From the NCBI RefSeq assembly GCF_900108245.1, contig NZ_FNUY01000001.1, forward strand, positions 372,001-436,000: DNA of 64,000 nt, read 5' to 3'. How positions within the stretch are numbered: position 1 is the first letter of the stretch; each line of letters starts with the position of its first letter. The position numbers were made by a program, and so were the translations under genes. Of this stretch, positions 8,486 to 17,110 are shown piece by piece. Below the pieces are notes generated by a model. The model searched no databases and was not told the origin of the DNA. It saw only the letters and a list, made by a program, of their open reading frames with translations. This DNA comes from Allobosea lathyri. GTDB lineage: Bacteria; Pseudomonadota; Alphaproteobacteria; Rhizobiales; Beijerinckiaceae.

Positions 8486-9665
8486 GTCGTCCACTCCAGA
8501 CGGGGTCGTTCAGGATTTCGTCTTTGTGCTCGCCGAGCCGTGGGCTCGGCCGGTTTGCGACCTGCCGAACGCCATCGATCACGATCGGGGAGGCAACGGT
8601 CGGTATTGTGCCAGCAGCGGCAGCGGGGGCCGGCAACTCGACCCGTACGCCACGCGCCACCACCTGAGGATCGGCAAAGACCTCGTCGATCGCATTGATC
8701 GGCCCCGCCGGCACTCCGGCCTGCTCCAGCCCTGCCAGCAATTCGAGCTTGTGACGCCGTGAGGTCAGCGAACCCAGCATGGGGACCAGCACGGCCCGGT
8801 TGGCGACACGCATCTTATTGTCGGCATAGTCGGGATGGCCGCCGAGATCGGGCCGGCCCAGCACGTCGCAAAGCCGCCGGTATTGCCCGTCATTGCCGGT
8901 CGCGATGACGATGTGGCCGTCCGCGACAGGGAAGACTTCATAAGGCACGATATTGGGATGGGCATTGCCGAGCCGGCCCGGCACCTTGCCCGAAACCAGA
9001 TAGTTCAGCGCCTGATTGCCGAGCACGGCGACCTGCGTGTCCATCAGTGCGAGGTCGAGCGTCGCGCCTTCGCCGGTCGCGTCGCGCCGCCGCAAGGCCG
9101 CCAGCAGGCCCACAGTGGCGTAGAGCCCGGTGAAGATATCGGCGGTGGCGTAGCCAGCCTTGATCGGCTGTCCGTCGGGCGATCCCGTTACGGACATCGG
9201 ACCGGCCATGCCCTGGATCAGGAAGTCGTAGCCCGCGCGCTCGGCATAGGGGCCATCCTGTCCAAAGCCCGTGATCGAGCAATAGATCAGGCTGGGATGA
9301 AGCTTGCGCAGCGAGGCTGCATCGAGCCCGTATTTCTCCAGGCCGCCGACCTTGAAATTCTCGACGACGATATCGGCATGACCCGCGAGCTTGCGGACCA
9401 GCGCGCGGCCTTCCTCGGTGCGGAAATCGGCCGTGATCGAACGTTTGCCGCGATTGCAGGAGTGGAAATAGGCGGCAGACAGGTTTTCGCCATCCACGCC
9501 TTCGACGAAGGGCGGCCCCCATGAGCGGGTATCGTCGCCCTCAGGACTTTCGACCTTGACGACGTCGGCGCCGAGATCGGCCAGCAGCTGGCCGATCCAT
9601 GGTCCGGCAAGGATGCGCGCGAGTTCGAGGACGCGCAGGCCGGCGAGGGGAGGGGATTGGGACAT
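8478..9665 (-). CDS. CaiB/BaiF family CoA-transferase (probable glutarate CoA-transferase)
   Basis: A 395-residue class III CoA-transferase: PPLAGLRVLELARILAGP at the N-terminus, the VKVESPEGDDTR segment, and the conserved region YDFLIQGMAG...TADIFTG. Such enzymes move CoA between carboxylic acids through an aspartyl-CoA intermediate. It follows a glutaryl-CoA dehydrogenase and an ALDH7 gene, which is the setting of the glutarate-activating CaiB-type enzymes known from lysine catabolism (SUGCT-like). That substrate is inferred from neighbours. The gap to the dehydrogenase gene holds a perfect inverted repeat. Confidence 0.9.
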   Translation of the reverse strand: MSQSPPLAGLRVLELARILAGPWIGQLLADLGADVVKVESPEGDDTRSWGPPFVEGVDGENLSAAYFHSCNRGKRSITADFRTEEGRALVRKLAGHADIVVENFKVGGLEKYGLDAASLRKLHPSLIYCSITGFGQDGPYAERAGYDFLIQGMAGPMSVTGSPDGQPIKAGYATADIFTGLYATVGLLAALRRRDATGEGATLDLALMDTQVAVLGNQALNYLVSGKVPGRLGNAHPNIVPYEVFPVADGHIVIATGNDGQYRRLCDVLGRPDLGGHPDYADNKMRVANRAVLVPMLGSLTSRRHKLELLAGLEQAGVPAGPINAIDEVFADPQVVARGVRVELPAPAAAAGTIPTVASPIVIDGVRQVANRPSPRLGEHKDEILNDPVWSGRHG

Positions 9666-9692
9666 GGTTCGGCGTTGCCCTTGGCCGCTTCC

Positions 9693-9772
9693 GTCATGGT
9701 CGGGCTTGACCCGACCATCTCTTGGGGGAGGTTGGCTCTGGTGGAGATGGTCGGGTCAAGCCCGACCATGAC
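9693..9772. repeat. Perfect 29-bp inverted repeat, intergenic family C
   Basis: Bases 9693-9721 and 9744-9772 are exact reverse complements, with a 22-base loop. Each arm also contains its own hairpin (ATGGTCGGG, loop CTTGA, CCCGACCAT). The right arm recurs unchanged at 11153-11181. It lies between the CoA-transferase and glutaryl-CoA dehydrogenase genes, where it could act on transcript stability or termination. Confidence 0.9.
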
Positions 9773-9795
9773 GTCGTCGGCTCAGAAGAACCGGC

Positions 9796-11016
9796 TCAGA
9801 AGAACGCCTGCAAGCCCGTGATCGCCCGGCCGAGGATCAGCGCGTGAACATCATGCGTGCCCTCATAGGTGTTCACCGTCTCGAGGTTCGCGGCGTGGCG
9901 CATCACCTGGTATTCGATCGAGATACCGTTGCCGCCGTGCATGTCGCGAGCCTGGCGGGCGATGTCGAGCGCCTTGCCGCAATTGTTGCGCTTGACGAGC
10001 GAGATCATCTCCGGGGCCATCCGGCCTTCGTCGAGCAGGCGCCCGACGCGAAGCGAGCCCTGCAGGCCGAGCGTGATCTCGGTCAGCATGTCCGCCAACT
10101 TCTTCTGGTAGAGCTGCGTCTGGGCCAGCGGCTTGTTGAACTGCTTGCGGTCGAGCCCGTATTGGCGCGCACGCTGGAAGCAGTCTTCGGCGGCACCCAT
10201 CACACCCCAGGAGATGCCGTAGCGCGCCCGGTTGAGGCAGCCGAACGGACCTTTGAGGCCGGAGACGTTGGGCAGCAGGTTCTCTTCGGGAACGATGACG
10301 CCGTCCATGACGACTTCGCCGGTGATCGACGCCCGCAAGGAAAGCTTGCCCCCGATCTTCGGCGCCGACAGGCCCTTCATACCCTTTTCGAGGATGAAGC
10401 CGCGGATCTGATTGTCATGCGCGGCCGATTTCGCCCAGATCACGAAGACATCGGCGATCGGTGAATTCGAAATCCACATCTTGGAGCCCGTGAGCTTGTA
10501 GCCATCGGCCACCTTCTCGGCGCGGGTCTTCATGCCGCCGGGATCGGAGCCGGCATCGGGCTCGGTCAGGCCGAAGCAGCCGACCCATTCGCCCGAGGCG
10601 AGCTTGGGCAGGTACTTCTTACGCTGGTTCTCGTCGCCATAGGCGTAGATCGGATACATCACCAGCGAGGACTGCACCGACATCATCGAGCGGTAGCCCG
10701 AATCGACGCGCTCGACTTCGCGGGCGACGAGCCCATAGGACACATAGTTCGCGCCGGCGCAGCCATATTCTTCAGGCACGGTCACGCCGAGCAGGCCGAG
10801 TTCGCCCATCTCGTTGAAGATAGAACGCTCGGTGGTCTCGTTGAGATAGGCTTCGGAGACGCGCGGCTGCAGTTTCTCCTGCGCGTAAGCGCGCGCGGCG
10901 TCGCGGATCAGCCGCTCGTCTTCGGTGAGCTGATCGTCGAGCAGGAAGGCGTCATCCCAGGTGAACTCAGCCAGCTTATGGCTGGGCGCGTGGTGGCTGC
11001 GGGCGGCCTCGGTCAT
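9796..11016 (-). CDS. gcdH: Glutaryl-CoA dehydrogenase
   Basis: A 406-residue acyl-CoA dehydrogenase close to the glutaryl-CoA group: [18 protein letters not shown] at the start, [16 protein letters not shown] in the FAD domain, and the catalytic glutamate Glu385 in [16 protein letters not shown]. It oxidises and decarboxylates glutaryl-CoA to crotonyl-CoA, passing electrons to ETF. With ALDH7 upstream and a CoA-transferase downstream it forms the end of the lysine to glutarate route. Flanked on both sides by palindromic intergenic repeats. Confidence 0.95.
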   Translation of the reverse strand: MTEAARSHHAPSHKLAEFTWDDAFLLDDQLTEDERLIRDAARAYAQEKLQPRVSEAYLNETTERSIFNEMGELGLLGVTVPEEYGCAGANYVSYGLVAREVERVDSGYRSMMSVQSSLVMYPIYAYGDENQRKKYLPKLASGEWVGCFGLTEPDAGSDPGGMKTRAEKVADGYKLTGSKMWISNSPIADVFVIWAKSAAHDNQIRGFILEKGMKGLSAPKIGGKLSLRASITGEVVMDGVIVPEENLLPNVSGLKGPFGCLNRARYGISWGVMGAAEDCFQRARQYGLDRKQFNKPLAQTQLYQKKLADMLTEITLGLQGSLRVGRLLDEGRMAPEMISLVKRNNCGKALDIARQARDMHGGNGISIEYQVMRHAANLETVNTYEGTHDVHALILGRAITGLQAFF

Positions 11017-11049
11017 GATGTGTTCCTTCCCTCGTCTTATTCAACCGCG

Positions 11050-11181
11050 CGTCATCCCGGACAAGCCGCGAAGCGGCGCCGATCCGGGATCCATCCTTGG
11101 GCGTCATTCTCGGGCTTGACCCGAGAATCTTGTGACCAGCTGGCTGGTTTCCGAGATGGTCGGGTCAAGCCCGACCATGAC
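11050..11181. repeat. Intergenic repeats: half copy of family B and full copy of family C
   Basis: 11051-11096 carries GTCATCCCGGAC and CCGGGATCCATCC, the left half of family B (complete at 12761-12869 and 41139-41235). 11102-11181 carries a family C element: its right arm (11153-11181) is identical to 9744-9772, and its left arm is a variant hairpin (ATTCTCGGG, CTTGA, CCCGAGAAT). It lies between the ALDH7 and glutaryl-CoA dehydrogenase genes. Confidence 0.85.
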
Positions 11182-11191
11182 GCCCGATGAA

Positions 11192-12712
11192 TCACGCATC
11201 CACATCGAAGCTGACGCCCTGCGCCAGCGGCAATGTCGTACCGTAGTTGAGCGTATTCGTCGCGCGGCGCATATAGGCCTTCCAGGCATCGGAGCCCGCC
11301 TCGCGGCCGCCGCCGGTTTCCTTCTCGCCGCCGAAGGCTCCGCCGATCTCGGCGCCGGACGGGCCGATATTGACGTTGGCGATGCCGCAATCCGAGCCTT
11401 CGCCGGAGACGAAGGTTTCGGCCTCGCGCATGTCGAGCGTGAAGATCGAGGAGGACAGGCCGGCGCCGACCGCGTTCTGGATCGCGATGGCCTCGCCCAG
11501 CGTCTTGTACTTCATCACATAGAGGATCGGTGCGAAGGTCTCGCGTTCGACCGGGCCGGTCTGCGAGGGCATCTCGACCAGCGCCGGGCGGACATAGAAG
11601 CCGCCGACGCCGACATCGACTTTGTCGCCGCCATGCACCTTGCCGCCAGCCGTCTTGGCCTCGCCAAGCGCCGTCTGCATGCCCTGATAGGCGGCCTCGT
11701 CGACCAGCGGGCCGACCAGCACGCCGGCCTGCCGGGGATCGCCGATCTTGACCGAACCATAGACCTTGATCAGCTTCGGGATCAGAGCGTCATAGATGCT
11801 CTCATGCACGATCAGGCGGCGCAAAGTGGTGCAGCGCTGGCCAGCAGTGCCGATCGCCGCGAAAGCGATGCCGCGCAGCGCGATGTCGAGATCGGCCGAG
11901 GGCGCGACGATGGCAGCGTTATTGCCGCCGAGTTCGAGGATGGCGCGGGCGAAGCGCGACGCCAGCTTCTGGCCGACTTCCTTGCCCATCCGGGTCGAGC
12001 CCGTGGCCGAGACGACCGGAACGCGGTGATCCTGCACCAGGATATCGCCGATCTCGCGGCCGCCGATCAGCACTTCCGACAGGCCAACCGGAGCCTCGGG
12101 CCCGAAGCGCTTCATAGTGCGCTCGACGATGGCCTGCACGGCAAGGCCGGTCAGCGGGGTCTTCTCGGAGGGCTTCCAGACGACGCTGTCGCCGCAGACG
12201 AAGGCGAGCGCGGCATTCCACGACCAGACGGCCACGGGAAAGTTGAAGGCCGAGATCACACCGCAGACGCCCAGCGGGTGCCAGGTTTCCATCATGCGGT
12301 GGTGGGGGCGTTCGGTGGCGATGGTGAGGCCGTAGAGCTGGCGCGAGAGACCCACCGCGAAATCGCAGATATCGATCATCTCCTGGACTTCGCCCAAGCC
12401 CTCGGACGTGACCTTGCCGGCCTCGAGCGTCACCAGCAGGCCGAGATCGTCCTTGGCGGCGCGCAGTTCCTCGCCGAGCAGCCGGACGAACTCGCCGCGG
12501 CGCGGCGCGGGGACCTTGCGCCAGAGCAGGAAGGCGGATTGCGCCCGGCCGATCGCGGCCTCGGCCTCGGCTGCGCTGGTCTCGCGCAGCGTTCCCACGG
12601 TCTCGCCCGTGATCGGCGAGCGGGCGGTCATGCCCGTCTTGGCGAAGACGCTATCGGACACGCCGAGGCGTTTCAGCAAAGCGAGGGCATCTTGGGGCAG
12701 GGGCGAAGTCAT
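11192..12712 (-). CDS. amaB: ALDH7-type aldehyde dehydrogenase (probable 2-aminoadipate semialdehyde dehydrogenase)
   Basis: A 506-residue NAD(P)-dependent aldehyde dehydrogenase. Catalytic Cys294 sits in GTAGQRCTT and general base Glu260 in ILELGGNN. The C-terminal stretch ANVNIGPSGAEIGGAFGGEK followed by ETGGGREAGSD is the signature of the antiquitin (ALDH7) group, whose bacterial members (AmaB) oxidise 2-aminoadipate-6-semialdehyde in the pipecolate branch of lysine degradation. It appears to be the first gene of the minus-strand operon, divergent from a LysR regulator across 252 bases that hold a family B repeat. Confidence 0.9.
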   Translation of the reverse strand: MTSPLPQDALALLKRLGVSDSVFAKTGMTARSPITGETVGTLRETSAAEAEAAIGRAQSAFLLWRKVPAPRRGEFVRLLGEELRAAKDDLGLLVTLEAGKVTSEGLGEVQEMIDICDFAVGLSRQLYGLTIATERPHHRMMETWHPLGVCGVISAFNFPVAVWSWNAALAFVCGDSVVWKPSEKTPLTGLAVQAIVERTMKRFGPEAPVGLSEVLIGGREIGDILVQDHRVPVVSATGSTRMGKEVGQKLASRFARAILELGGNNAAIVAPSADLDIALRGIAFAAIGTAGQRCTTLRRLIVHESIYDALIPKLIKVYGSVKIGDPRQAGVLVGPLVDEAAYQGMQTALGEAKTAGGKVHGGDKVDVGVGGFYVRPALVEMPSQTGPVERETFAPILYVMKYKTLGEAIAIQNAVGAGLSSSIFTLDMREAETFVSGEGSDCGIANVNIGPSGAEIGGAFGGEKETGGGREAGSDAWKAYMRRATNTLNYGTTLPLAQGVSFDVDA

Positions 12713-12760
12713 GAATTCCGAGCCTTTACACTGTTAGTCGCGGGGACGTGTTCCAACGCA

Positions 12761-12869
12761 CCGTCATCCCGGACGGAGCGAAGCGGAGATCCGGGATCCA
12801 TCATAGAGCGCGAGTGGCCTTCGATGGATCCCGGATCTGCGCGGCTTCGCCGCTTGTCCGGGATGACGG
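12761..12869. repeat. Complete intergenic inverted repeat, family B
   Basis: The outer arms CCGTCATCCCGGAC (12761-12774) and GTCCGGGATGACGG (12856-12869) are perfect 14-bp complements. The inner arms CCGGGATCCATC (12791-12802) and GATGGATCCCGG (12823-12834) are perfect 12-bp complements. It separates the divergent ALDH7 and LysR genes, so it is not placed as a simple terminator. Confidence 0.9.
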
Positions 12870-12964
12870 CATGGTTCGGGGGCGTCCTAATTTCTGCTGA
12901 ACAATGCCCTCTTCCACCCCATCGCGGCAACCGATATGTTCTCACGACTTGATGAGAAGAAGTC

Positions 12965-13879
12965 ATGAATTTTGAACTCGTCCCAGGCCGCCTTTCGGTG
13001 CCCTCGCTCTCGGCGCTCGCCGCCTTCGAGGCGGCGGCGCGCCATGGCAGTTTCACGCGCGCCGCTGAGGAATTGAACCTGACGCAAGGGGCGGTCAGCC
13101 GGCAGGTGGCGCAGCTTGAGAAGCTGCTCGGAGTTGCCCTGTTCGAGCGGGTCAAGAAGCGCGTGAGCCTGACGCCGGCGGGCAATGCCTATGCGGCTGA
13201 GATCCGCGATGGCCTGTCGCGTCTGGCGGCCGCCACTGTATCGGCCATGGCCTTTCGCGGGGCTGCCGGCGTGCTGCATCTTGCGATCCTGCCGACCTTC
13301 GGCACGCGCTGGCTGATCCCGCGTCTGCCGCGCTTCATCGAGGCGCATCCGGGCATCACGATCAATTTCACAACCAAGCTGGTCCCGTTCGATTTCGCCC
13401 GCGAGCAGGTCGATGCCGCCGTGCATTTCGGCGATCCGGTCTGGCCCGGCGCACGGCTGCACCGGCTGATGGGCGAAGAGGTCGTGCCCGTCGCGGCGCC
13501 CTCGCTGGTCGAGCGCGTCGGGATCAGGCAGCCCGCCGACATGCTGCGCGCACCGCTGCTTCAGCAATCGACCCGGCCCCGGGCCTGGGCGACCTGGCTG
13601 GAGCGGGAGGGGTTGGCGCCGGAGCGCGCGATGATGGGCCCGCGATTCGAGCAGTTCGCCATGGTCTCGCAAGCCGCCGTCGCAGGCCTGGGGCTGGCGA
13701 TTGTGCCGCGCTTCCTCATCGAGGAGGAACTGCGCTCGGGCGCGCTCGTCGTGCCGGTCGACCGGCCGGTGACCGGGACCGAGGGTTATTATCTGGTCTA
13801 TCCGGAGACGAAGGCTGGCTTGCCCGCCGTGATCGCTTTTCGCGACTGGCTGGTCGGAGAATGTGCCGGGGCGGTCTGA
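12965..13879 (+). CDS. LysR family regulator, GcvA-like
   Basis: A 304-residue LysR-type regulator. The winged helix-turn-helix is at about residues 15-75 (SFTRAAEELNLTQGAVSRQV), followed by a substrate-binding domain with the GcvA-group region LPTFGTRWLIPRLPRF. It is divergent from the lysine/glutarate operon and precedes the FAD oxidase gene on its own strand, so control of these neighbours by a pathway metabolite is likely but inferred. Confidence 0.9.
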   Translation: MNFELVPGRLSVPSLSALAAFEAAARHGSFTRAAEELNLTQGAVSRQVAQLEKLLGVALFERVKKRVSLTPAGNAYAAEIRDGLSRLAAATVSAMAFRGAAGVLHLAILPTFGTRWLIPRLPRFIEAHPGITINFTTKLVPFDFAREQVDAAVHFGDPVWPGARLHRLMGEEVVPVAAPSLVERVGIRQPADMLRAPLLQQSTRPRAWATWLEREGLAPERAMMGPRFEQFAMVSQAAVAGLGLAIVPRFLIEEELRSGALVVPVDRPVTGTEGYYLVYPETKAGLPAVIAFRDWLVGECAGAV

Positions 13880-13975
13880 GAGCCTCTCGACAATGCTGAG
13901 TTCTCGCGCCATTCATGCGCAGAGTTCATCAACCTTGGCCGCCGGACGATGCGGTCACCATAGCCGAGGGCCACC

Positions 13976-15196
13976 ATGCCGTCCGTGTCCGAGACCGCCG
14001 ATGTCGTGATTTGCGGTGGCGCCGCCATCGGCTCCTCCGTGGCCTACAACCTCGCCGCCGATCCCGGCTTCAAAGGAAGGGTCGTGGTGATCGAGAAGGA
14101 TCCGACCTATCGATACTCCGCCTCGGCGCTGTCGGCGGCCTCGATCCGCCAGCAATTCTCCAGTTCCGTGAACATCCGGATTTCGCTCTTCGGCATCGAT
14201 TTTCTGCGCAACATCGGAGCCCATCTCGCTGTTGATGGCGAGACGCCGGAGATCGATCTGCATGAGGGCGGCTATCTCTATGTCGCGAGCGAGGAAGGCC
14301 GTCCGGTTCTGGAAGCCAACCAGCATCTGCAGCAGCGCGAGGGTGCTGATATCGCGCTTTATGCTGCAGATATGTTGCGCAGCAAATTCAGCTGGCTAAA
14401 TGTTTCCGACCTCGCCTGCGGGACCTATGGCGTCAGCGGCGAGGGCTGGTTCGATGGCTGGGCCCTGCTGCAAGCCTTTCGCAAGAAGGCACGCAGCCTC
14501 GGCGTCGAATATCGCCAGGGCGAGGTCGCGCGCTACCTGACGGAGGGTGGGCGCGTCACGGGCGTGGAACTCGCCGATGGCAGCCGGATCGCCTGCGGCG
14601 CCGTCGTGAACGCCTCGGGCACGCATGGCGCGCGGCTTGCCGCGACGGCCGGTGTCATCATCCCCGTGCAGTCGCGCAAGCGCTATGTCTTCAGCTTCAC
14701 CTGCAAGGGCGAGGTGGACAACTGCCCCCTGCTGATCGACACCTCTGGCGTCTATTGCCGCCCCGAAGGCAAGCGCGGCAGCGAAGGGCAGATGTTCATC
14801 TGCGGCGCCTCCCCCTCGGAGGAGACGGATACGAACTGGATCGAAAGCGATCCCGCGGTCGAGGATGTCGACTGGTCCTTCTTCGAGGAGACGATCTGGC
14901 CGGCGCTCGCCCATCGCATCCCGGCTTTCGAGCAGATCAAGCCCGGCCGCGCCTGGGCCGGCCCCTATGACATGAACCTCCTCGACGCCAACGCCATCGT
15001 CGGCCCTGCGGTCGAGGTGCCCAATCTCTATCTCGCCAACGGCTTCTCGGGGCATGGCCTGCAGCAGTCGCCTGCGGTCGGACGCGCGCTCGCCGAGCAT
15101 TTGGTGCATGGCGGCTATCGCACGCTCGATCTTGCCGATCTCGGCCATGCGCGCATCGTTGCCGGCAAGCCGCTGCTCGAGGCAAACATCATCTGA
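13976..15196 (+). CDS. FAD-dependent amine/amino-acid oxidoreductase, DAO family
   Basis: A 406-residue DAO-fold flavoprotein. The dinucleotide-binding start is VVICGGAAIGSSVAYNLA (residues 10-27) and the C-terminal FAD site is LYLANGFSGHGLQQSPAVGR, which resembles FOXRED1-like and sarcosine/pipecolate oxidases. Members oxidise secondary amines or D/L-amino acids. Next to ALDH7 and glutaryl-CoA dehydrogenase, a pipecolate or related imino-acid oxidase role (AmaA-like) is attractive but not shown by the sequence. Confidence 0.85.
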   Translation: MPSVSETADVVICGGAAIGSSVAYNLAADPGFKGRVVVIEKDPTYRYSASALSAASIRQQFSSSVNIRISLFGIDFLRNIGAHLAVDGETPEIDLHEGGYLYVASEEGRPVLEANQHLQQREGADIALYAADMLRSKFSWLNVSDLACGTYGVSGEGWFDGWALLQAFRKKARSLGVEYRQGEVARYLTEGGRVTGVELADGSRIACGAVVNASGTHGARLAATAGVIIPVQSRKRYVFSFTCKGEVDNCPLLIDTSGVYCRPEGKRGSEGQMFICGASPSEETDTNWIESDPAVEDVDWSFFEETIWPALAHRIPAFEQIKPGRAWAGPYDMNLLDANAIVGPAVEVPNLYLANGFSGHGLQQSPAVGRALAEHLVHGGYRTLDLADLGHARIVAGKPLLEANII

Positions 15197-15224
15197 GGCA
15201 GCACCATAGGAGAGGATGCCAGCC

Positions 15225-15731
15225 ATGGTGGACCCTGCCTTCGTCCAGACGATGGCGCGCTACAATAGCTGGCAGAACCGGAGCTTGATGGCTGAGGCTG
15301 ACTTGCTCGGCGACGAGGCGCGCCGGCTCGACCGGGGCGCCTTCTTCAAATCGATCCAGGGCACCTTCAACCATCTCCTCTGGGCCGACGAGATTTGGCT
15401 GCATCGCCTGATCGGGACCGACAAACCGGCGATCAGTGGCAGGGACTCGCCGATCTACGTCAAGGACTGGGCCGAGTTCTGCGCAAGGCGAAACGAGCGC
15501 GACGCGGCGATCGAGACATGGGCCGATACTGTCGAGCCCAACTGGCTGCGCGGCACCCTGATCTGGTATTCGGGCGCCGCCGGGCGCGAACTGGGAAAAC
15601 CGCGCGCCTTTGCCCTCATGCATATGTTCAACCACCAGACGCATCATCGCGGACAGATTCACGCGATGCTGACCGCAGCCGGTGCAAGGCCGGGAGATAC
15701 CGACCTACTGCTCGTCGACGAGCCGCGATAA
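15225..15731 (+). CDS. DinB family four-helix metal-binding protein
   Basis: A 168-residue DinB/YfiT-fold protein. Metal-ligand histidines are NHLLWADE near residue 46 and the pair in NHQTHHRGQIHAML near 138-148. Family members are putative metal-dependent thiol S-transferases. The ATG at 15225 is preferred to that at 15216 because AGGAGAGG then sits eight to nine bases upstream. It is 28 bases after the FAD oxidase gene, probably co-transcribed. Confidence 0.85.
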   Translation: MVDPAFVQTMARYNSWQNRSLMAEADLLGDEARRLDRGAFFKSIQGTFNHLLWADEIWLHRLIGTDKPAISGRDSPIYVKDWAEFCARRNERDAAIETWADTVEPNWLRGTLIWYSGAAGRELGKPRAFALMHMFNHQTHHRGQIHAMLTAAGARPGDTDLLLVDEPR

Positions 15732-15767
15732 TCAGAGGTATTGCGAGTTCGGTCGTTTCCTCGCCGA

Positions 15768-16286
15768 TCAGCCAGCTTTTTTACGCGCGGCCGATCTCGC
15801 TCTGTCCGCTTCCGGTTTTTTTTCGCCCTCGTCCCTCTCGGGAGGGATCGCGGCCGTTGCGTTCTGGCTGAGCTTCTGGAAGAGGCCGAGCCCGACCATG
15901 GCGAGCACTGCAAGCAGGATCAGGAGACCGGGATAGACGATGTCGGACATTCTCGTCTGCGAGGCCTTGGTGATGAGCACCAGGGACTCCAGGCTCAGCG
16001 CGATGATGATGATCGTCATGAACTTGGTCAGCGATCCCCGCGCTTCTGCGGGCCGCCTTAGCTCGCGGTCGTTGACCACCTCTTCCTCGAACAGGAATTT
16101 TCCGACGTCGGCGACGGCCACCGCGATGATGATGAGGCCGATCCCGTCGAGCATGGTGTCAAGCGCGCCGTCGCCGGTCCAGAAGCCGGTCGCCGTGCGC
16201 CAGATCGCAACGCCGATCAGCAGGACCGAGGCCGCCAGCAGAGCGCCTGCAATGGCGGTGTAGAGAATGCGGCTGAAGAGCGTCAT
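15768..16286 (-). CDS. Membrane protein of unknown function
   Basis: A 172-residue protein with about four hydrophobic segments (residues 10-30, 45-62, 85-105, 120-140), a charged loop FEEEVVNDRELRRP between segments two and three, and a Lys/Arg-rich cytoplasmic tail. I do not recognise the family. The ATG at 16286 removes a basic N-terminal stretch that is open but unlike coding sequence. It is convergent with the DinB gene and divergent from the LysE gene. Confidence 0.75.
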   Translation of the reverse strand: MTLFSRILYTAIAGALLAASVLLIGVAIWRTATGFWTGDGALDTMLDGIGLIIIAVAVADVGKFLFEEEVVNDRELRRPAEARGSLTKFMTIIIIALSLESLVLITKASQTRMSDIVYPGLLILLAVLAMVGLGLFQKLSQNATAAIPPERDEGEKKPEADRARSAARKKAG

Positions 16287-16473
16287 GGCGGCTCGGTTCT
16301 CGGCGGGGCGGTATGATCGGCGGGAAATGCCGCTGCGACAACCCTGCAACCCGCCGACGTCACCCGGCGTTCCCTGTGCCCGTCAAGGCTGCCATGTCTC
16401 CTGCGCACGGTCGGCCCTCTTGCAGGCTTGCTCGGGCTCGACGCAATGTCGCTGGCCTCCGGGGATCGACGCC

Positions 16474-17106
16474 ATGCCAGACATCAGCAATCTCACTGCC
16501 TTCATCCTGCTCGCCTTCGGCATGGTGCTGACGCCCGGGCCGAACATGGTCTATCTGATCTCGCGGTCGATCTCGCAGGGCCCCGGCGCCGGCTTGATCT
16601 CGCTGGGCGGCATCGCGCTCGGTTTCCTCGTTTATGTGCTCTGCGCCGCGTTTGGCATCACTGCGCTCGTTTTCGCGGTGCCCTTTGCCTATGACGCCCT
16701 GCGGCTCGCGGGCGCGGGCTATCTTCTTTATCTCGCCTGGCAGGCGTTGAAGCCCGGCGGCAGCTCGCCCTTCCATGTCCGGAAGCTCGCCCATGACGGC
16801 CCGCGCAAACTCTTTGCGATGGGCTTCCTGACCAGCGTGCTCAACCCCAAGATCGCCATGTTCTATCTCGCGCTGCTGCCGCAATTCATCGATCCGGCGG
16901 CCGGCAGCGTGCTCGGTCAGTCGGTCATGCTCGGCTTCATCCAGATCGCGGTCAGCGTCAGCGTCAACACGCTGATCACGATCGCGGCCGGCAGCATCGC
17001 GCTTTTCCTGCGCACGCGGCCGTTCTGGTCCCTGGCTCAGCGCTGGTTGATGGGGACGGTGCTGGCGGGCTTTGCGCTGCGCATGGCGTTCGAGGCGCGC
17101 CGCTGA
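16474..17106 (+). CDS. LysE/RhtB family amino-acid exporter
   Basis: A 210-residue membrane protein with six hydrophobic segments. The N-terminal family motif is GMVLTPGPNMVYLISRS and the middle one is FLTSVLNPKIAMFYLALLPQF. LysE/RhtB proteins export amino acids such as lysine, homoserine or threonine. It lies a few kilobases from a lysine-catabolic cluster, but the export substrate cannot be read from the sequence. The gene is convergent with oxyR, with only 4 bases between the stops. Confidence 0.92.
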   Translation: MPDISNLTAFILLAFGMVLTPGPNMVYLISRSISQGPGAGLISLGGIALGFLVYVLCAAFGITALVFAVPFAYDALRLAGAGYLLYLAWQALKPGGSSPFHVRKLAHDGPRKLFAMGFLTSVLNPKIAMFYLALLPQFIDPAAGSVLGQSVMLGFIQIAVSVSVNTLITIAAGSIALFLRTRPFWSLAQRWLMGTVLAGFALRMAFEARR

Positions 17107-17110
17107 TCGG

